The notes: generated by a model from the letters alone, not told the origin. Shown: positions 54,380 through 63,207, counted from the stretch's first letter. The stretch: 64,000 nucleotides of DNA from an uncultured Bacteroidales bacterium (GCA_902793405.1 CADBDH010000008.1:1-64000), one strand, 5' to 3'. Numbers and translations: made by a program.

Positions 54380-54988
54380 TTACTTGCCCTCGCTGGTTCC
54401 AAAGTCCACCTTGGGAGCCTTGTCGGCACCCTCTTGTGCCTGGAAGTAAGGCTTGTCGCCAAAGCCGAAGATGCCGGCGATGATGTTGGTGGGGAAGGTG
54501 CGACGCTTGGTGTTGTAGTTGCGGGCTACCTCGTTGAACTTGTTGCGCTCAACGGCAATGCGGTTCTCGGTGCCTTCGAGCTGGTTCTGGAGTTCCAGGA
54601 AGTTCTGGTTGGCTTTCAGGTCGGGATAGTTCTCGGCCACGGCGATGAGTCGGCTCAGTGCGTTGGTCACATCGCCCTGGGCAGCCTGGTACTTCTGCAG
54701 GTCCTCAGGAGTCATGTTGGTGGGGTCGATGGTCACCTTGGTGGCGTTGGCGCGAGCCTCGATAACGCCTTCCAGGGTCTCCTGCTCGTGCTTGGCATAG
54801 CCCTTAACGGTCTCTACCAGGTTGGGAATCAGGTCAGCGCGGCGCTGATACACGTTCTCCACTTGAGCCCATGCGGTCTCAACGCTCTCTTGGTCGGCAA
54901 CGAGTCCGTTATAGCTGCTCTTTACCCATCCAAATAACGCGAGGGCAATCACGCCCAGGACAATCAGTCCAATACATCCTTTTTTCAT
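54380..54988 (-). CDS. lemA: LemA family protein
   Basis: A 202-residue protein with one N-terminal membrane helix (CIGLIVLGVIALALFGW, about 5-21) and a four-helix-bundle LemA domain (SYNGLVADQESVETAWAQVE, YQRRADLIPNLVETVKGYAK, NYPDLKANQNFLELQNQLEG). The domain faces the periplasm. Function unknown. Start 54988 was chosen since upstream codons in the open frame are AT-rich and contain the promoter. It opens the lemA-TPM-TPM operon. Confidence 0.93.
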   Translation of the reverse strand: MKKGCIGLIVLGVIALALFGWVKSSYNGLVADQESVETAWAQVENVYQRRADLIPNLVETVKGYAKHEQETLEGVIEARANATKVTIDPTNMTPEDLQKYQAAQGDVTNALSRLIAVAENYPDLKANQNFLELQNQLEGTENRIAVERNKFNEVARNYNTKRRTFPTNIIAGIFGFGDKPYFQAQEGADKAPKVDFGTSEGK

Positions 54989-55032
54989 TGTTCTTCTAAA
55001 TATTTTAAGGTGAATAGATGTTATACAAAACG

Positions 55033-55065
55033 CAAATTTACGAATTACTTGCTGAACATCTGCAA
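55033..55065 (-). promoter_or_regulatory. Promoter of lemA operon
   Basis: Minus strand TTG (55065-55063), 22 bases, TAAATTTG (55040-55033). It lies back to back with the histidine-kinase promoter. Confidence 0.55.
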
Positions 55066-55138
55066 CATTTGTGCCATTTTTTGAAAAAAACAGGTGAAAA
55101 CTTTTTTGTCGAGGCGAAGTGTCTTTTTGTCTATAATA

Positions 55139-55170
55139 TTTGTTGATGCACGAATAGTTGATTATCTTTG
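55139..55170 (+). promoter_or_regulatory. Promoter of the LytS-type kinase operon
   Basis: TTTG (55139-55142), 20 bases, TATCTTTG (55163-55170), 29 bases ahead of the start: a consensus promoter. Confidence 0.8.
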
Positions 55171-55199
55171 CGATACATAAACATAAAACTAATGTTGTC

Positions 55200-56267
55200 A
55201 TGTCAAGCGAATTAGATAGATCCAAACCCAAATACCGGTACCTGATTCTTCATCTGTTGTGCTGGTCGGTACTCATCATCGTTCCCTTGTTCTTTCACAA
55301 CACTGCCGAGGATTGGCTGGTGGTGAGAAACCGCTATTTGAGGTGGCTCGGGTCGCCGTTGTCCTATATACTGGTGTTTTACCTGAACTATCTGTGGTTG
55401 GTGCCGCACTTCCTGCTCAAGAAGAGTGACTGGAAGCTGTTTGTCCTTGCCAACCTGTTGGTTATCACGGCAGGGCTGTTTCTCATGGATGTTTGGCACT
55501 GGTTCTCGATACAGATTTGGCCCGAGATAAACAGCAATGGCCCCAAAAGGCCGTTTATCAAGTTCCCGCGTTACTTCTGGGCCGTGATGACGCTTATCCT
55601 GATTATTGCGCTTGCGGTGGCAGTGCGCATGATACAACGGTGGCAGCACATCGAGGAAGCGCGCAAGGAGGCCGAGGCCGCCCGTGCCGAGGCCGAGCTG
55701 AGCAACCTGCGCAACCAGTTGAATCCCCATTTCCTGTTGAACACGTTGAACAACATCTATGCCCTCATCGCCTTCGACCAGGACAAGGCGCAGACCGCTG
55801 TGGGCGAGTTGAGCAAGCTGCTGCGACATGTGCTCTACGAGAACCAGCAGGACTTTGTCCCCCTGTGCAAGGAAGCCGACTTCATGCGCAACTATATCGA
55901 GCTGATGAAGATTCGCGTGACCGATAACGTGAAAATCAACACCAACATCAACATTCAGCCCAACGACTCGACGCCAGTGGCTCCGCTCATCTTCATCTCG
56001 CTCATCGAGAATGCCTTCAAGCACGGCATCTCGCCGCAGGGCAAGGGCGAAATCTCCATCGACCTCAATCAGGTGGATGGCGACATCACATGCGAGATTC
56101 ACAACACCTGCTACCCCAAGCGCGAGAACGACAAGAGCGGCTCGGGCATCGGTCTTGACCAGGTGAGCCGTCGGCTGGAACTCATGTACCCCGACCGTTA
56201 TACCTGGGAGAAGGGTAAGACCCCCGATGGGCAGCAGTATTATTCTAAAATCATTATCAAGAAGTAG
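55200..56267 (+). CDS. LytS/YehU-type sensor histidine kinase
   Basis: A 355-residue inner-membrane kinase. Four membrane helices fill residues about 12-150, a short coiled coil follows (EEARKEAEAARAEAELSN), then a His_kinase domain with phospho-acceptor H177 in LNPHFLLNTLNN and an ATPase lobe (LIENAFKHGIS, GSGIGLDQVSRRLELMYP). The start at 55200 lies downstream of the promoter; the longer frame overlaps it. It forms a two-component system with the next gene, five bases away. The signal is unknown. Confidence 0.94.
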   Translation: MSSELDRSKPKYRYLILHLLCWSVLIIVPLFFHNTAEDWLVVRNRYLRWLGSPLSYILVFYLNYLWLVPHFLLKKSDWKLFVLANLLVITAGLFLMDVWHWFSIQIWPEINSNGPKRPFIKFPRYFWAVMTLILIIALAVAVRMIQRWQHIEEARKEAEAARAEAELSNLRNQLNPHFLLNTLNNIYALIAFDQDKAQTAVGELSKLLRHVLYENQQDFVPLCKEADFMRNYIELMKIRVTDNVKINTNINIQPNDSTPVAPLIFISLIENAFKHGISPQGKGEISIDLNQVDGDITCEIHNTCYPKRENDKSGSGIGLDQVSRRLELMYPDRYTWEKGKTPDGQQYYSKIIIKK

Positions 56268-56272
56268 GAATC

Positions 56273-56998
56273 ATGATCATCAAGTGTGCAATCGTTGACG
56301 ACGAGCCGTTGGCAGTGAACCTGCTGGCGAGCTATGTGGAAAAAATACCGTTCCTGGAACTGTGTGGCAAGTACAATAATGCTACCGACGCCCTGCATGG
56401 CATCGGCGAGCAGCCTGTCGACCTGCTCTTCCTCGATATCCAGATGCCTGAGCTCAACGGCTTGGAGCTGAGCAAGATGGTTTCGGAGAACACGCGCATC
56501 GTGTTCACCACCGCCTTCGACCAGTATGCCGTGGACGGTTTTCGTGCCAACGCGCTCGACTATCTGCTCAAGCCCATCAGCTATGCCGACTTCATGGAGG
56601 CCTGCAACAAGGCCCTGCAGTGGTTCCAGCTGGTGCAGCAGAGCGAGCAGCAGCCTGCCGCCGCATCCAGCGCCGAGGAGCCGCGCAGCATCTTCGTCAA
56701 GAGCGAGTACAAGCTGCTGCAGATCAACCTCGACGACATCCGTTACATCGAGGGCCTGAAGGACTATGTGAAGATTTACACCGAGCAGTCGCCGCATCCC
56801 ATCCTGTCGCTCATGAACATGAAGGCCATCGAGCAGATGCTGCCCGCCTCGCGCTTCATCAGGGTGCACCGCTCCTTCATCGTCCAGAAGAGCAAAATCC
56901 GCGAGATCGAGCGCAACCGCATCGTATTTGGCGACGTCTATATCCCCATCGGCGACAGCTACAAGCAAGCCTTCCAGGACTTCATCAACAACAAATAG
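56273..56998 (+). CDS. LytTR-type response regulator
   Basis: A 241-residue regulator. Receiver domain (1-118) with acidic pocket DDE, phospho-acceptor D55 in FLDIQMPELNG, the conserved Thr/Ala of VFTTAFDQ and Lys in YLLKPI. LytTR DNA-binding domain (about 140-238; FVKSEYKLLQINLDDIRYIE, ASRFIRVHRSFIVQ). It is the partner of the preceding kinase. Targets are unknown; the divergent lemA-TPM operon shares their intergenic region and is a candidate. Confidence 0.95.
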   Translation: MIIKCAIVDDEPLAVNLLASYVEKIPFLELCGKYNNATDALHGIGEQPVDLLFLDIQMPELNGLELSKMVSENTRIVFTTAFDQYAVDGFRANALDYLLKPISYADFMEACNKALQWFQLVQQSEQQPAAASSAEEPRSIFVKSEYKLLQINLDDIRYIEGLKDYVKIYTEQSPHPILSLMNMKAIEQMLPASRFIRVHRSFIVQKSKIREIERNRIVFGDVYIPIGDSYKQAFQDFINNK

Positions 56999-57030
56999 AG
57001 AAAGGACTTGCTTGACGAGTGATATAGTGG

Positions 57031-57066
57031 ACGGGTTGGACTTAATGTCGCAGCCCGTTTTTTTTT
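57031..57066 (+). terminator. Terminator of the LytS/LytTR operon
   Basis: An 8-bp stem (57031-57038 with 57051-57058) with a small inner GAC/GTC pair, then T9. Confidence 0.85.
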
Positions 57067-57078
57067 CGATTCCAATTA

Positions 57079-57634
57079 ATGGTGATTCATGGATATTTTT
57101 GGTCATTCGTGTTTTTCATTTAACATGAATGTCCATGAATACCCACGAATGGTCATGAATATTTTTATTAATGATGATTCATGGCCATTTCTGTTCATTC
57201 GTGTTTTCCATTTCACATGAATGGCCATGAATACCCACGAATGGTCATGAATATTTTTATTAATGATAATTCATGGCCATTTCTGTTCATTCGTGTTTCC
57301 AATTAACATGAATGTCCATGAATACCCACGAATGGTCATGAATATTTTTATTAATGATAATTCATGGCCATTTCTGATCATTCGTGTTTCCATTTAACAT
57401 GAATGGCCATGAATACCCGCGAATGGTCATGAATATTTTTATTAATGATAATTCATGGATATTTTTGGCCATTCGTGTTTTTCATTTAACGTGAATGTCC
57501 ATGAATACCCACGAATGGTCATGAATATTTTTATTAATGATGATTCATGGTCATTTCTGTTCATTCGTGTTTTCCATTTAACGTGAATGTCCATGAATAC
57601 CCACGAATGGTCATGTATATTTTTATTATAAGTC
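57079..57634. repeat. 92-bp tandem repeat, six copies
   Basis: ATTCATGG marks the units at 57085, 57177, 57269, 57360, 57451 and 57543, so the period is 91-92 bases. Each unit contains inverted words: ATTCATGGNNAT pairs with ATNNCCATGAAT, and CATTCGTG with CACGAATG. It can therefore fold as a compound hairpin. Units differ by a few bases (TGGCCATTTCTG or TGGATATTTTTG variants). No ORF crosses it. Confidence 0.95.
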
Positions 57635-57706
57635 TATCGGAAGAAGGGTGAGGATGAAAAAATATTTCCAAAGATTTGCGTAATTAAAAAAATATTACGT
57701 AATTTG

Positions 57707-57727
57707 CATTATTAAAATTTAATAATG
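57707..57727. promoter_or_regulatory. AT-rich palindrome before the AAA ATPase
   Basis: Ten-base arms (57707-57716 and 57718-57727, CATTATTAAA) around one base, 18 bases ahead of the ATG. Just upstream, GCGTAAT and ATTACGT (57679-57700) form another inverted pair. Possible operator sites. Confidence 0.45.
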
Positions 57728-57744
57728 GATTTTCGATAATATAT

Positions 57745-58890
57745 ATGGCAAATAAAAAGTCATTAAAACCAAAGAATCCTTTTGTGTCCCAGGGGTATAT
57801 CAGTCCTGAGTACTTCTGCGACCGTGAGCGGGAGACTGAATTGATGCTCAGTCATTTCGCGAATGGACGCAATATCACTTTGGTTTCACCACGCAGAATC
57901 GGGAAAACAGGCCTTATTAAGAACCTGTTTTATCATATAGAAGGGCAGGACAAGAATGCCATTTGCCTGTATTTGGACATCTATGCGACCAAAAACCTGC
58001 AGGATTTTACCGAGATGTTCGGCTCGGTAGTCTTCAATGGCTTTGCCCGCAAGGAGAAGTCGTTCATGCAGAAGGCGGCGACCCTGTTGGGCAGCCTGCG
58101 ACCGGTCTTCAGCACCGACCCCTATACGGGTATGCCCAAGATGATGATAACCGTCGATCCTTCGCGCTCCCAACTGACCATCCAGCAGATTTTTGACCTG
58201 TTGTCCCAAAGCCGGCGTGAAATTTACATCGCCATCGACGAGTTCCAGCAGATCGCTAACTACCCCGAGAGCGGCACCGAAGCCATGCTGCGGTCGCACA
58301 TCCAGTTTGCCACCAACGTGCATTTCATCTTTGCCGGCAGCAAGTACCGCCTCATGGCCGAGATGTTCGGATCACCGCAGCGCCCCTTCTTCCAGAGCAC
58401 CGAGATGATGGACCTCCAGCCACTGGACAAGGATGTGTACTATGCGTTTGCCAACCGCTTTTTTGAGAAAAAACGGGGCAGCCTGGACCGCGACACCTTC
58501 ATGGAACTGTATGACCGTTTCGAGGGGCACACCTGGTATATCCAGAGCGTGTTGAACCGTCTGTATGACACCTGCCTGCATGTTAAAGGCATCAAGGAGG
58601 TAAACCGCGAGACGGTGAACCTGGTGGAGTCGCGCTCGCCGCAATACGAGAGTCTGGCGCAGTTCCTGTCCTCCAACCAGTTCAATCTGCTCAAGGCCAT
58701 CGCCATCGAGGGCATCGTCAAGGAACCTACTGGCGCGCGCTTCATCCGCGAACACAACATGGCCAGCGCGAGCATCGTCCAGTCGGCCCTGCGCGCCCTG
58801 GTCGAGAAAGAGATTGTCTATCGCACGCCGCGTGGCTACATCGTCTATGACCGCTTCATGAGCATCTGGCTGGCGCGCACCTTTGGATAA
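57745..58890 (+). CDS. AAA ATPase, archaeal-ATPase (PF01637) type
   Basis: A 381-residue cytoplasmic ATPase. PFVSQGYISPEYFCDRERE precedes Walker A (VSPRRIGKT, residues about 47-55); Walker B is IYIAIDEFQQI; sensor-like IFAGSKYRLM follows. The C-terminal third is a winged-helix-like domain (FNLLKAIAIEGIVKEPTGAR, YRTPRGYIVYDRFMSIWL). The family is common in Bacteroidetes and archaea, often with DUF234 tails, and is suspected in defence or chromosome functions, but no role is proven. It stands alone behind the 92-bp repeat array. Confidence 0.87.
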   Translation: MANKKSLKPKNPFVSQGYISPEYFCDRERETELMLSHFANGRNITLVSPRRIGKTGLIKNLFYHIEGQDKNAICLYLDIYATKNLQDFTEMFGSVVFNGFARKEKSFMQKAATLLGSLRPVFSTDPYTGMPKMMITVDPSRSQLTIQQIFDLLSQSRREIYIAIDEFQQIANYPESGTEAMLRSHIQFATNVHFIFAGSKYRLMAEMFGSPQRPFFQSTEMMDLQPLDKDVYYAFANRFFEKKRGSLDRDTFMELYDRFEGHTWYIQSVLNRLYDTCLHVKGIKEVNRETVNLVESRSPQYESLAQFLSSNQFNLLKAIAIEGIVKEPTGARFIREHNMASASIVQSALRALVEKEIVYRTPRGYIVYDRFMSIWLARTFG

Positions 58891-58941
58891 CCTGCTGCTG
58901 GCATGGTTTTTGTAATTGAGCCATATAAAAGCAGATTCCAA

Positions 58942-58995
58942 CTAATAACTAAGGACTAGAAACTAGAAACTAAATACTAACAACTAGAAACTAAA
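58942..58995 (+). repeat. Heptamer array before the GYF-domain gene
   Basis: CTAATAA, CTAAGGA, CTAGAAA x2, CTAAATA, CTAACAA, CTAGAAA and CTAAA run in exact 7-base register into the ATG at 58996. Confidence 0.95.
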
Positions 58996-59940
58996 ATGGA
59001 ATTTCATCTGATTAGAAACGGAAAACAGGAAGGTCCGTTTACCGTCGAAGAATTGTCGCAGCAGGGGATTACCCCCGAGAGCGAAGTGTGGGCTCCCGGC
59101 ATGGCCGACTGGATGCAGGCCGGCGACGTGCCCGAGCTGACCGCCGTGCTGCAGCGTGCCGAGTTTGAGGCCTCGCAGCAGGCCGCCCGTGCCGCCGAGA
59201 ACCAGGCGACCATGGGCCAGCCCTATGACCCCGTGGTGCCTCCCACCCAGGCGCCGCCTCAAGTGCCGCCCCGCATGCCCGTGCAGGACGAGGTGAAGAA
59301 GAAAAGCGGCTGTACGCCGTGGCTCATCGCCGCCCTGGTACTGGCCATCTTGTTTGCCACGATGGTGTTCACCTGCCCCAACCGTCAAGACCATGAGACA
59401 GCCATCCAGGAGGTCACCAAGGCTTGGGTGGGCGACAAGGTGGACGAGAACCTGGGTAGCATCACCGGCGTTGGTGGCGTGTTTGGAGACCTCATCAACA
59501 AGGCCCTCAAGCAGTTGACGGGTTTTGGCACCGACCAGGTGATCTCCAACTACCTCGACGTCAAGAACTACGTCGTGTGCTCGGTGGGCCGCATGAGCAT
59601 CGGCGACAACGAGGAGAAGATGGTGTCGCTGGGTGTCTTTGGCCATGTGTTCACCTTCGGTAAGGAGGATATCGAGAAGGCCTGGACCCGTGCGATGGAC
59701 GACTATGAGGCCAACCATCACATCACTCCGCCTCCTGCACCCGCTCCCCAGGCCGATGAGGACACCGATGCCGATGTGCAGGACGAAGAGGCAGCTACCG
59801 ACCCGCGTATGCTTCCCGATAGCGTCATGGGCATCGAGATTCCCGAGGGCATGGATTCCATGGTCAACCAGATGGCCAACGAGGCCATACGCATGGCCAA
59901 GGAGTGGGCCAAGCAGCAAATCGACAAACTGGGCAATTAA
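58996..59940 (+). CDS. GYF-domain membrane protein
   Basis: A 314-residue protein. Residues 1-55 are a GYF_2 domain (FHLIRNGKQEGPFTVEELSQ, then WAPGMADWMQAGD), a fold that binds proline-rich peptides. A Pro-rich linker (VVPPTQAPPQVPPRMP), one membrane helix (about 105-128, LIAALVLAILFATMVF) and an unrecognised outer domain (about 130-245) follow. The tail is acidic and ends in a helix (MDSMVNQMANEAIRMAKEWA). Its function is unknown. The Pro-rich linker could be a ligand for its own GYF domain. Confidence 0.82.
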   Translation: MEFHLIRNGKQEGPFTVEELSQQGITPESEVWAPGMADWMQAGDVPELTAVLQRAEFEASQQAARAAENQATMGQPYDPVVPPTQAPPQVPPRMPVQDEVKKKSGCTPWLIAALVLAILFATMVFTCPNRQDHETAIQEVTKAWVGDKVDENLGSITGVGGVFGDLINKALKQLTGFGTDQVISNYLDVKNYVVCSVGRMSIGDNEEKMVSLGVFGHVFTFGKEDIEKAWTRAMDDYEANHHITPPPAPAPQADEDTDADVQDEEAATDPRMLPDSVMGIEIPEGMDSMVNQMANEAIRMAKEWAKQQIDKLGN

Positions 59941-59960
59941 GACCCGGTCGTCACAACAAA

Positions 59961-60004
59961 ACAATCAAGGGCTTGCAGAATGTTGCAGGCCCTTGATTGT
60001 TTTA
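59961..60004. terminator. Terminator between convergent GYF and zinc-ribbon genes
   Basis: A perfect 12-bp stem (59961-59972 with 59989-60000, ACAATCAAGGGC) followed by TTTT; usable from both sides. Confidence 0.85.
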
Positions 60005-60041
60005 ACTCGGTCGGGTTGAGAATGATGGTCAGAAGATAGCC

Positions 60042-60722
60042 TTAGCCGCCACAAGCCTTGATCAGGAACATGACGAGCATGGCAATCAGTACGGCGGTCA
60101 GGCAACTGAACCTGCGCGGCTGCGGGCGGGGACTTGAACTTGGATCAGAGCCTACCTGGCCCGAATCTGGCCCGTAGGGGTTGGGGATCGTGTACAAGCC
60201 GCGGTGGGGAATGAGAATCTGGCGGGGGCCGCCGTTGTTATAGGGGCCGATGACACCGCCGGCTTCGAGTTGGCGGATGAGTTCGGCTGCACGCTCGTTG
60301 CTGATCTGGAAATGGTCGCGCAACATCATGGGGGTGATCGACGTGCAGGTCATCAGGAACTGTATCGCATCGTTGTAGAGCGGGTCGCTGTTGGGCAGGG
60401 GCGGCGGCAGCACGGTCACGTCCTCGGGAGCCGTATCAACAGCCGTTGTCGGCGGGGTGGGGGCGGTATCGAAGCTGGCACCGCAGTTGGGACAGAAGTG
60501 GGCATTGCTGTTGGCCTCGTGTCCGCACTTGGGGCAGCTGATGGTGTGTGACGGCTCAACGCTGGTGTCCAGCTCAAGCGAGTCGTGCGGGATGTAAGCA
60601 TAGTCGCCCACAATCTGCAGTTCACACAGGCACTGGGGGCAGATGACCTTGTAGTTGCTGTTGATGAGCACCTCGGTGCTCAGGTCCATCTTTTTACCGC
60701 ATTTGGGACATGTATAGTTCAT
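60042..60722 (-). CDS. Zinc-ribbon, FtsK-gamma-like, tail-anchored protein
   Basis: A 226-residue protein with an unusual domain order. Two zinc ribbons come first (C5/C8 with C28/C31, and C63/C66 with C77/C80). After a Pro/Thr-rich linker, residues about 112-170 match the FtsK gamma winged helix (DPLYNDAIQFLMTCTSITPM, LRDHFQISNERAAELIRQLE, then AGGVIGPYNNGGP). A single C-terminal membrane helix (about 206-222) ends the chain. FtsK gamma domains read KOPS DNA motifs during chromosome segregation; here the motor is absent. Whether it binds DNA is inference. Confidence 0.8.
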   Translation of the reverse strand: MNYTCPKCGKKMDLSTEVLINSNYKVICPQCLCELQIVGDYAYIPHDSLELDTSVEPSHTISCPKCGHEANSNAHFCPNCGASFDTAPTPPTTAVDTAPEDVTVLPPPLPNSDPLYNDAIQFLMTCTSITPMMLRDHFQISNERAAELIRQLEAGGVIGPYNNGGPRQILIPHRGLYTIPNPYGPDSGQVGSDPSSSPRPQPRRFSCLTAVLIAMLVMFLIKACGG

Positions 60723-60857
60723 ATCGTTGTCTTGTTGGGTTACAAAGGTAGTGCAATTTAGTCCAAAGCTTGCAAAAACCGTGCCTATTTATTATGAAAA
60801 AAACGATATCTGATTTGGCAAAATGACGGATTATTTTAGATTTTTTAAGAAAGATGC

Positions 60858-60887
60858 TTGTATTTTTTGATTTTATCAGTATTTTTG
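60858..60887 (+). promoter_or_regulatory. Promoter of the porin operon
   Basis: TTG (60858-60860, context CTTG), 19 bases, TATTTTTG (60880-60887), 77 bases ahead of the ATG. Confidence 0.7.
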
Positions 60888-60964
60888 CAATCATTTTGTC
60901 GGAAGACAAGCGATAGCAGGCATATAACATTTAATGATTTTATAAACCTTTTAAACAACTAGTT

Positions 60965-62338
60965 ATGAGCAAGAAATTACTGACATTGATGATTGGACTT
61001 GCCATTTCCCTAACGGGAAGTGTGTGGGCCCAGGACACCGAAGAGGAAGAGGTGACCTACAATCAGTATGGTGTTCGTGTCGATCGTGAGGCACTCCACG
61101 CCGAGCAGCGCAACAACATCCTGGTGCTGGAATCCAAGAGCAAGAAGTACAAGGTGTGGTTTGATAACCGTGTCCAGGTGGATGGTGCCACCTTCTTCGG
61201 CAAGAACCACTCTGACTACAATCCCATCGGTAACGGTGTGTCCATCAGGCGTGCACGTTTTGCCGTCAAGGCACAAGTGACTCCCGACTGGTATGGAGAG
61301 ATTGATATGGATATGGCCGACGGCGTGTTCGAACTCAAGGACGCTATCATCGAGTATGACGGTCTGGAGCACTTCGCCTTCAAGGCAGGTAACTTCAAGG
61401 AGGACTTCTCGATGGAGCAGACCACGACGTCACGTTACCTGACCTTTATGGAACGCCCCATGCTGTGTAAGGCACTGGTGCCCTCGCGCCACATCGGTAT
61501 CCAGGGCGAATACCTGCTTGACCACTTCAGGGCATCGCTGGGTATGTTCTTCCAGACGGTTGCCGGCTCTGAAGAAGTGACCAACGTGCAGGACAACAAC
61601 AAGGACTTTGGCCGCAGCCAGGGCTACTCGTTCACCGGTAAGGTGGGCTATATGCCCTACAGCAAGGACCGCTACTGGGGTCTGTACCTGGGTGGTAAGG
61701 GTTCATACCGCACGCCCAAGACCGACATGGCCACCAATGAGTATGGCGGCATCCGCTACAGCACGCGCAATGCCACGAGCATCAACCGCAAGAAATACCT
61801 CGACACCGATGTGATTACCGATGTGAATCATGAGTGGCTGTATGGTCTCGAAGGCGCTGCCTATTTCGGCCCTGCCCGCATCCAGAGTGAGTGGGTCGGC
61901 AGCCATGTGAGCGCTGCAAAGAACAGCTACAACTTTGGTGGCTGGTATGTTGCTGCAACCTACCTGCTGCTGGGTGGCCAGCAACGCTTCAACGTTGCCG
62001 AGGGCGAGTTCACACAGCCTTCGACGGGCCGCAAGTGGGGCGACATCGAGTTGGCCCTGCGCTACGACTATCTGGACCTGAACAATCGCGACATCTACGG
62101 CGGTTCGGGCGAGAACTACACCGCCGGTCTGAACTTCTACCTGGGCAACTCGGTAAAGATTGTCCTCAACTACCAGTACAGCAACAATGACCGCTATGCC
62201 AACGGCAAGGGCAAACTCTTCATCGGCCACGATGCCACCGGCGCCCCCACCACCGACTACACCAAGGCTGTAGAGGGCAAGGGCAAAGGCGGTGTGAGCT
62301 ACCACATGCTGGGCCTGCGTTTCGAGATTGACTTCTAA
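60965..62338 (+). CDS. Phosphate-selective porin O/P family protein
   Basis: A 457-residue outer-membrane porin. Signal peptide (about 1-22), a short acidic N-terminus and a beta-barrel with family stretches SIRRARFAVKAQVTPDWYGE, FAFKAGNFKEDFSMEQTTTS and LALRYDYLDLNNRDIYGGSG, ending in FEIDF with the terminal aromatic residue typical of porins. It should pass phosphate or polyphosphate-type anions. The next gene, a lipoprotein, starts 29 bases later. Confidence 0.92.
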   Translation: MSKKLLTLMIGLAISLTGSVWAQDTEEEEVTYNQYGVRVDREALHAEQRNNILVLESKSKKYKVWFDNRVQVDGATFFGKNHSDYNPIGNGVSIRRARFAVKAQVTPDWYGEIDMDMADGVFELKDAIIEYDGLEHFAFKAGNFKEDFSMEQTTTSRYLTFMERPMLCKALVPSRHIGIQGEYLLDHFRASLGMFFQTVAGSEEVTNVQDNNKDFGRSQGYSFTGKVGYMPYSKDRYWGLYLGGKGSYRTPKTDMATNEYGGIRYSTRNATSINRKKYLDTDVITDVNHEWLYGLEGAAYFGPARIQSEWVGSHVSAAKNSYNFGGWYVAATYLLLGGQQRFNVAEGEFTQPSTGRKWGDIELALRYDYLDLNNRDIYGGSGENYTAGLNFYLGNSVKIVLNYQYSNNDRYANGKGKLFIGHDATGAPTTDYTKAVEGKGKGGVSYHMLGLRFEIDF

Positions 62339-62367
62339 TGGACAACCACTTTAAAGACATTACAACA

Positions 62368-63207
62368 ATGAAAAAGATACAATTAGCATTCATGCTGCTG
62401 GCAGTGGTATTGCTGGCCTCGTGTGTAAAAGATAACGTGTATGAAGGCCCGTCCAAAATCGATGCCGTCTCCATGTCGCCCGAGGCTCCGACCTCGTTCG
62501 ACGACGTTGTGGTTACTGTAACCGTTTCGGGCCTTCAGGCAGTGAAAACCGCTACGCTGAATTATAAAGCAGGTACAACGTCAGGTAGCCTGCCCATGGC
62601 CGGCAGTGGCAATACCTATACGGCCGCGATTCCCGCCCAGCCCGATGGCACCAAGGTGACTTATACCGTTACAGTAGTCAATGAGGCCGGTTACACCACC
62701 GTTTCGCCCGAGAAGGAGTTTACCGTGGGCGACAAACCCTCGGACTTCACCAAGCTGGTACTCAACGAACTCTATGGCGCTGCCGACGCTGATGCCGATA
62801 AGTTCATCGAACTCTACAACAACGGCGACGATCCCATCAAGCTGAAGGGTGTTGTCATCAAGAAGGATGAGGAAGAGACCTGGAGGGGCCTGGAAGGCGA
62901 AGTCATCATGGGTCACAGCTTCTTCACCATCGTGGGTGCCAAGGGTACCACCCCGCGCGGTTTCTCCAGCGGTTTCTCCAGCAAGAAGAGCGTGCTTGTC
63001 GAGATTTATGATCCCAACAACAATCTGGTGGATAAATTCCAGCGCGGCGAGAAGGAAGACGCTTGGGGCAACCAGTCGCTGGCCAAGGTGTCCGGTTCAT
63101 GGAGCCGCTGTCCCAACGGCACCGGCAAGTTCATGATTACCGACACGCCCACCCTGGGTGCAAAGAATCCCGACACCGGTACCGAGGATCCCACTGTAGT
63201 ACAGTAA
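62368..63207 (+). CDS. Lamin-tail-domain lipoprotein
   Basis: A 279-residue lipoprotein (lipobox LASC, Cys 18). An Ig/FN3-like domain (about 30-130; AVSMSPEAPTSFDDVVVTVT) precedes a lamin-tail (LTD) beta-sandwich (about 135-265; KLVLNELYGAADADADKFIE, LVDKFQRGEKEDAWGN). LTD domains occur in secreted nucleases and surface proteins as binding modules. The longer frame from 62338 overlaps the porin stop; ATG 62368 starts the signal peptide. It is the second gene of the porin operon; a role in substrate capture is inference. Confidence 0.86.
   Translation: MKKIQLAFMLLAVVLLASCVKDNVYEGPSKIDAVSMSPEAPTSFDDVVVTVTVSGLQAVKTATLNYKAGTTSGSLPMAGSGNTYTAAIPAQPDGTKVTYTVTVVNEAGYTTVSPEKEFTVGDKPSDFTKLVLNELYGAADADADKFIELYNNGDDPIKLKGVVIKKDEEETWRGLEGEVIMGHSFFTIVGAKGTTPRGFSSGFSSKKSVLVEIYDPNNNLVDKFQRGEKEDAWGNQSLAKVSGSWSRCPNGTGKFMITDTPTLGAKNPDTGTEDPTVVQ

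Noticed and set aside
57079-57634. CRISPR array
   Set aside because: The repeats are contiguous with no unique spacers, are 92 bases long, and no cas genes are present.
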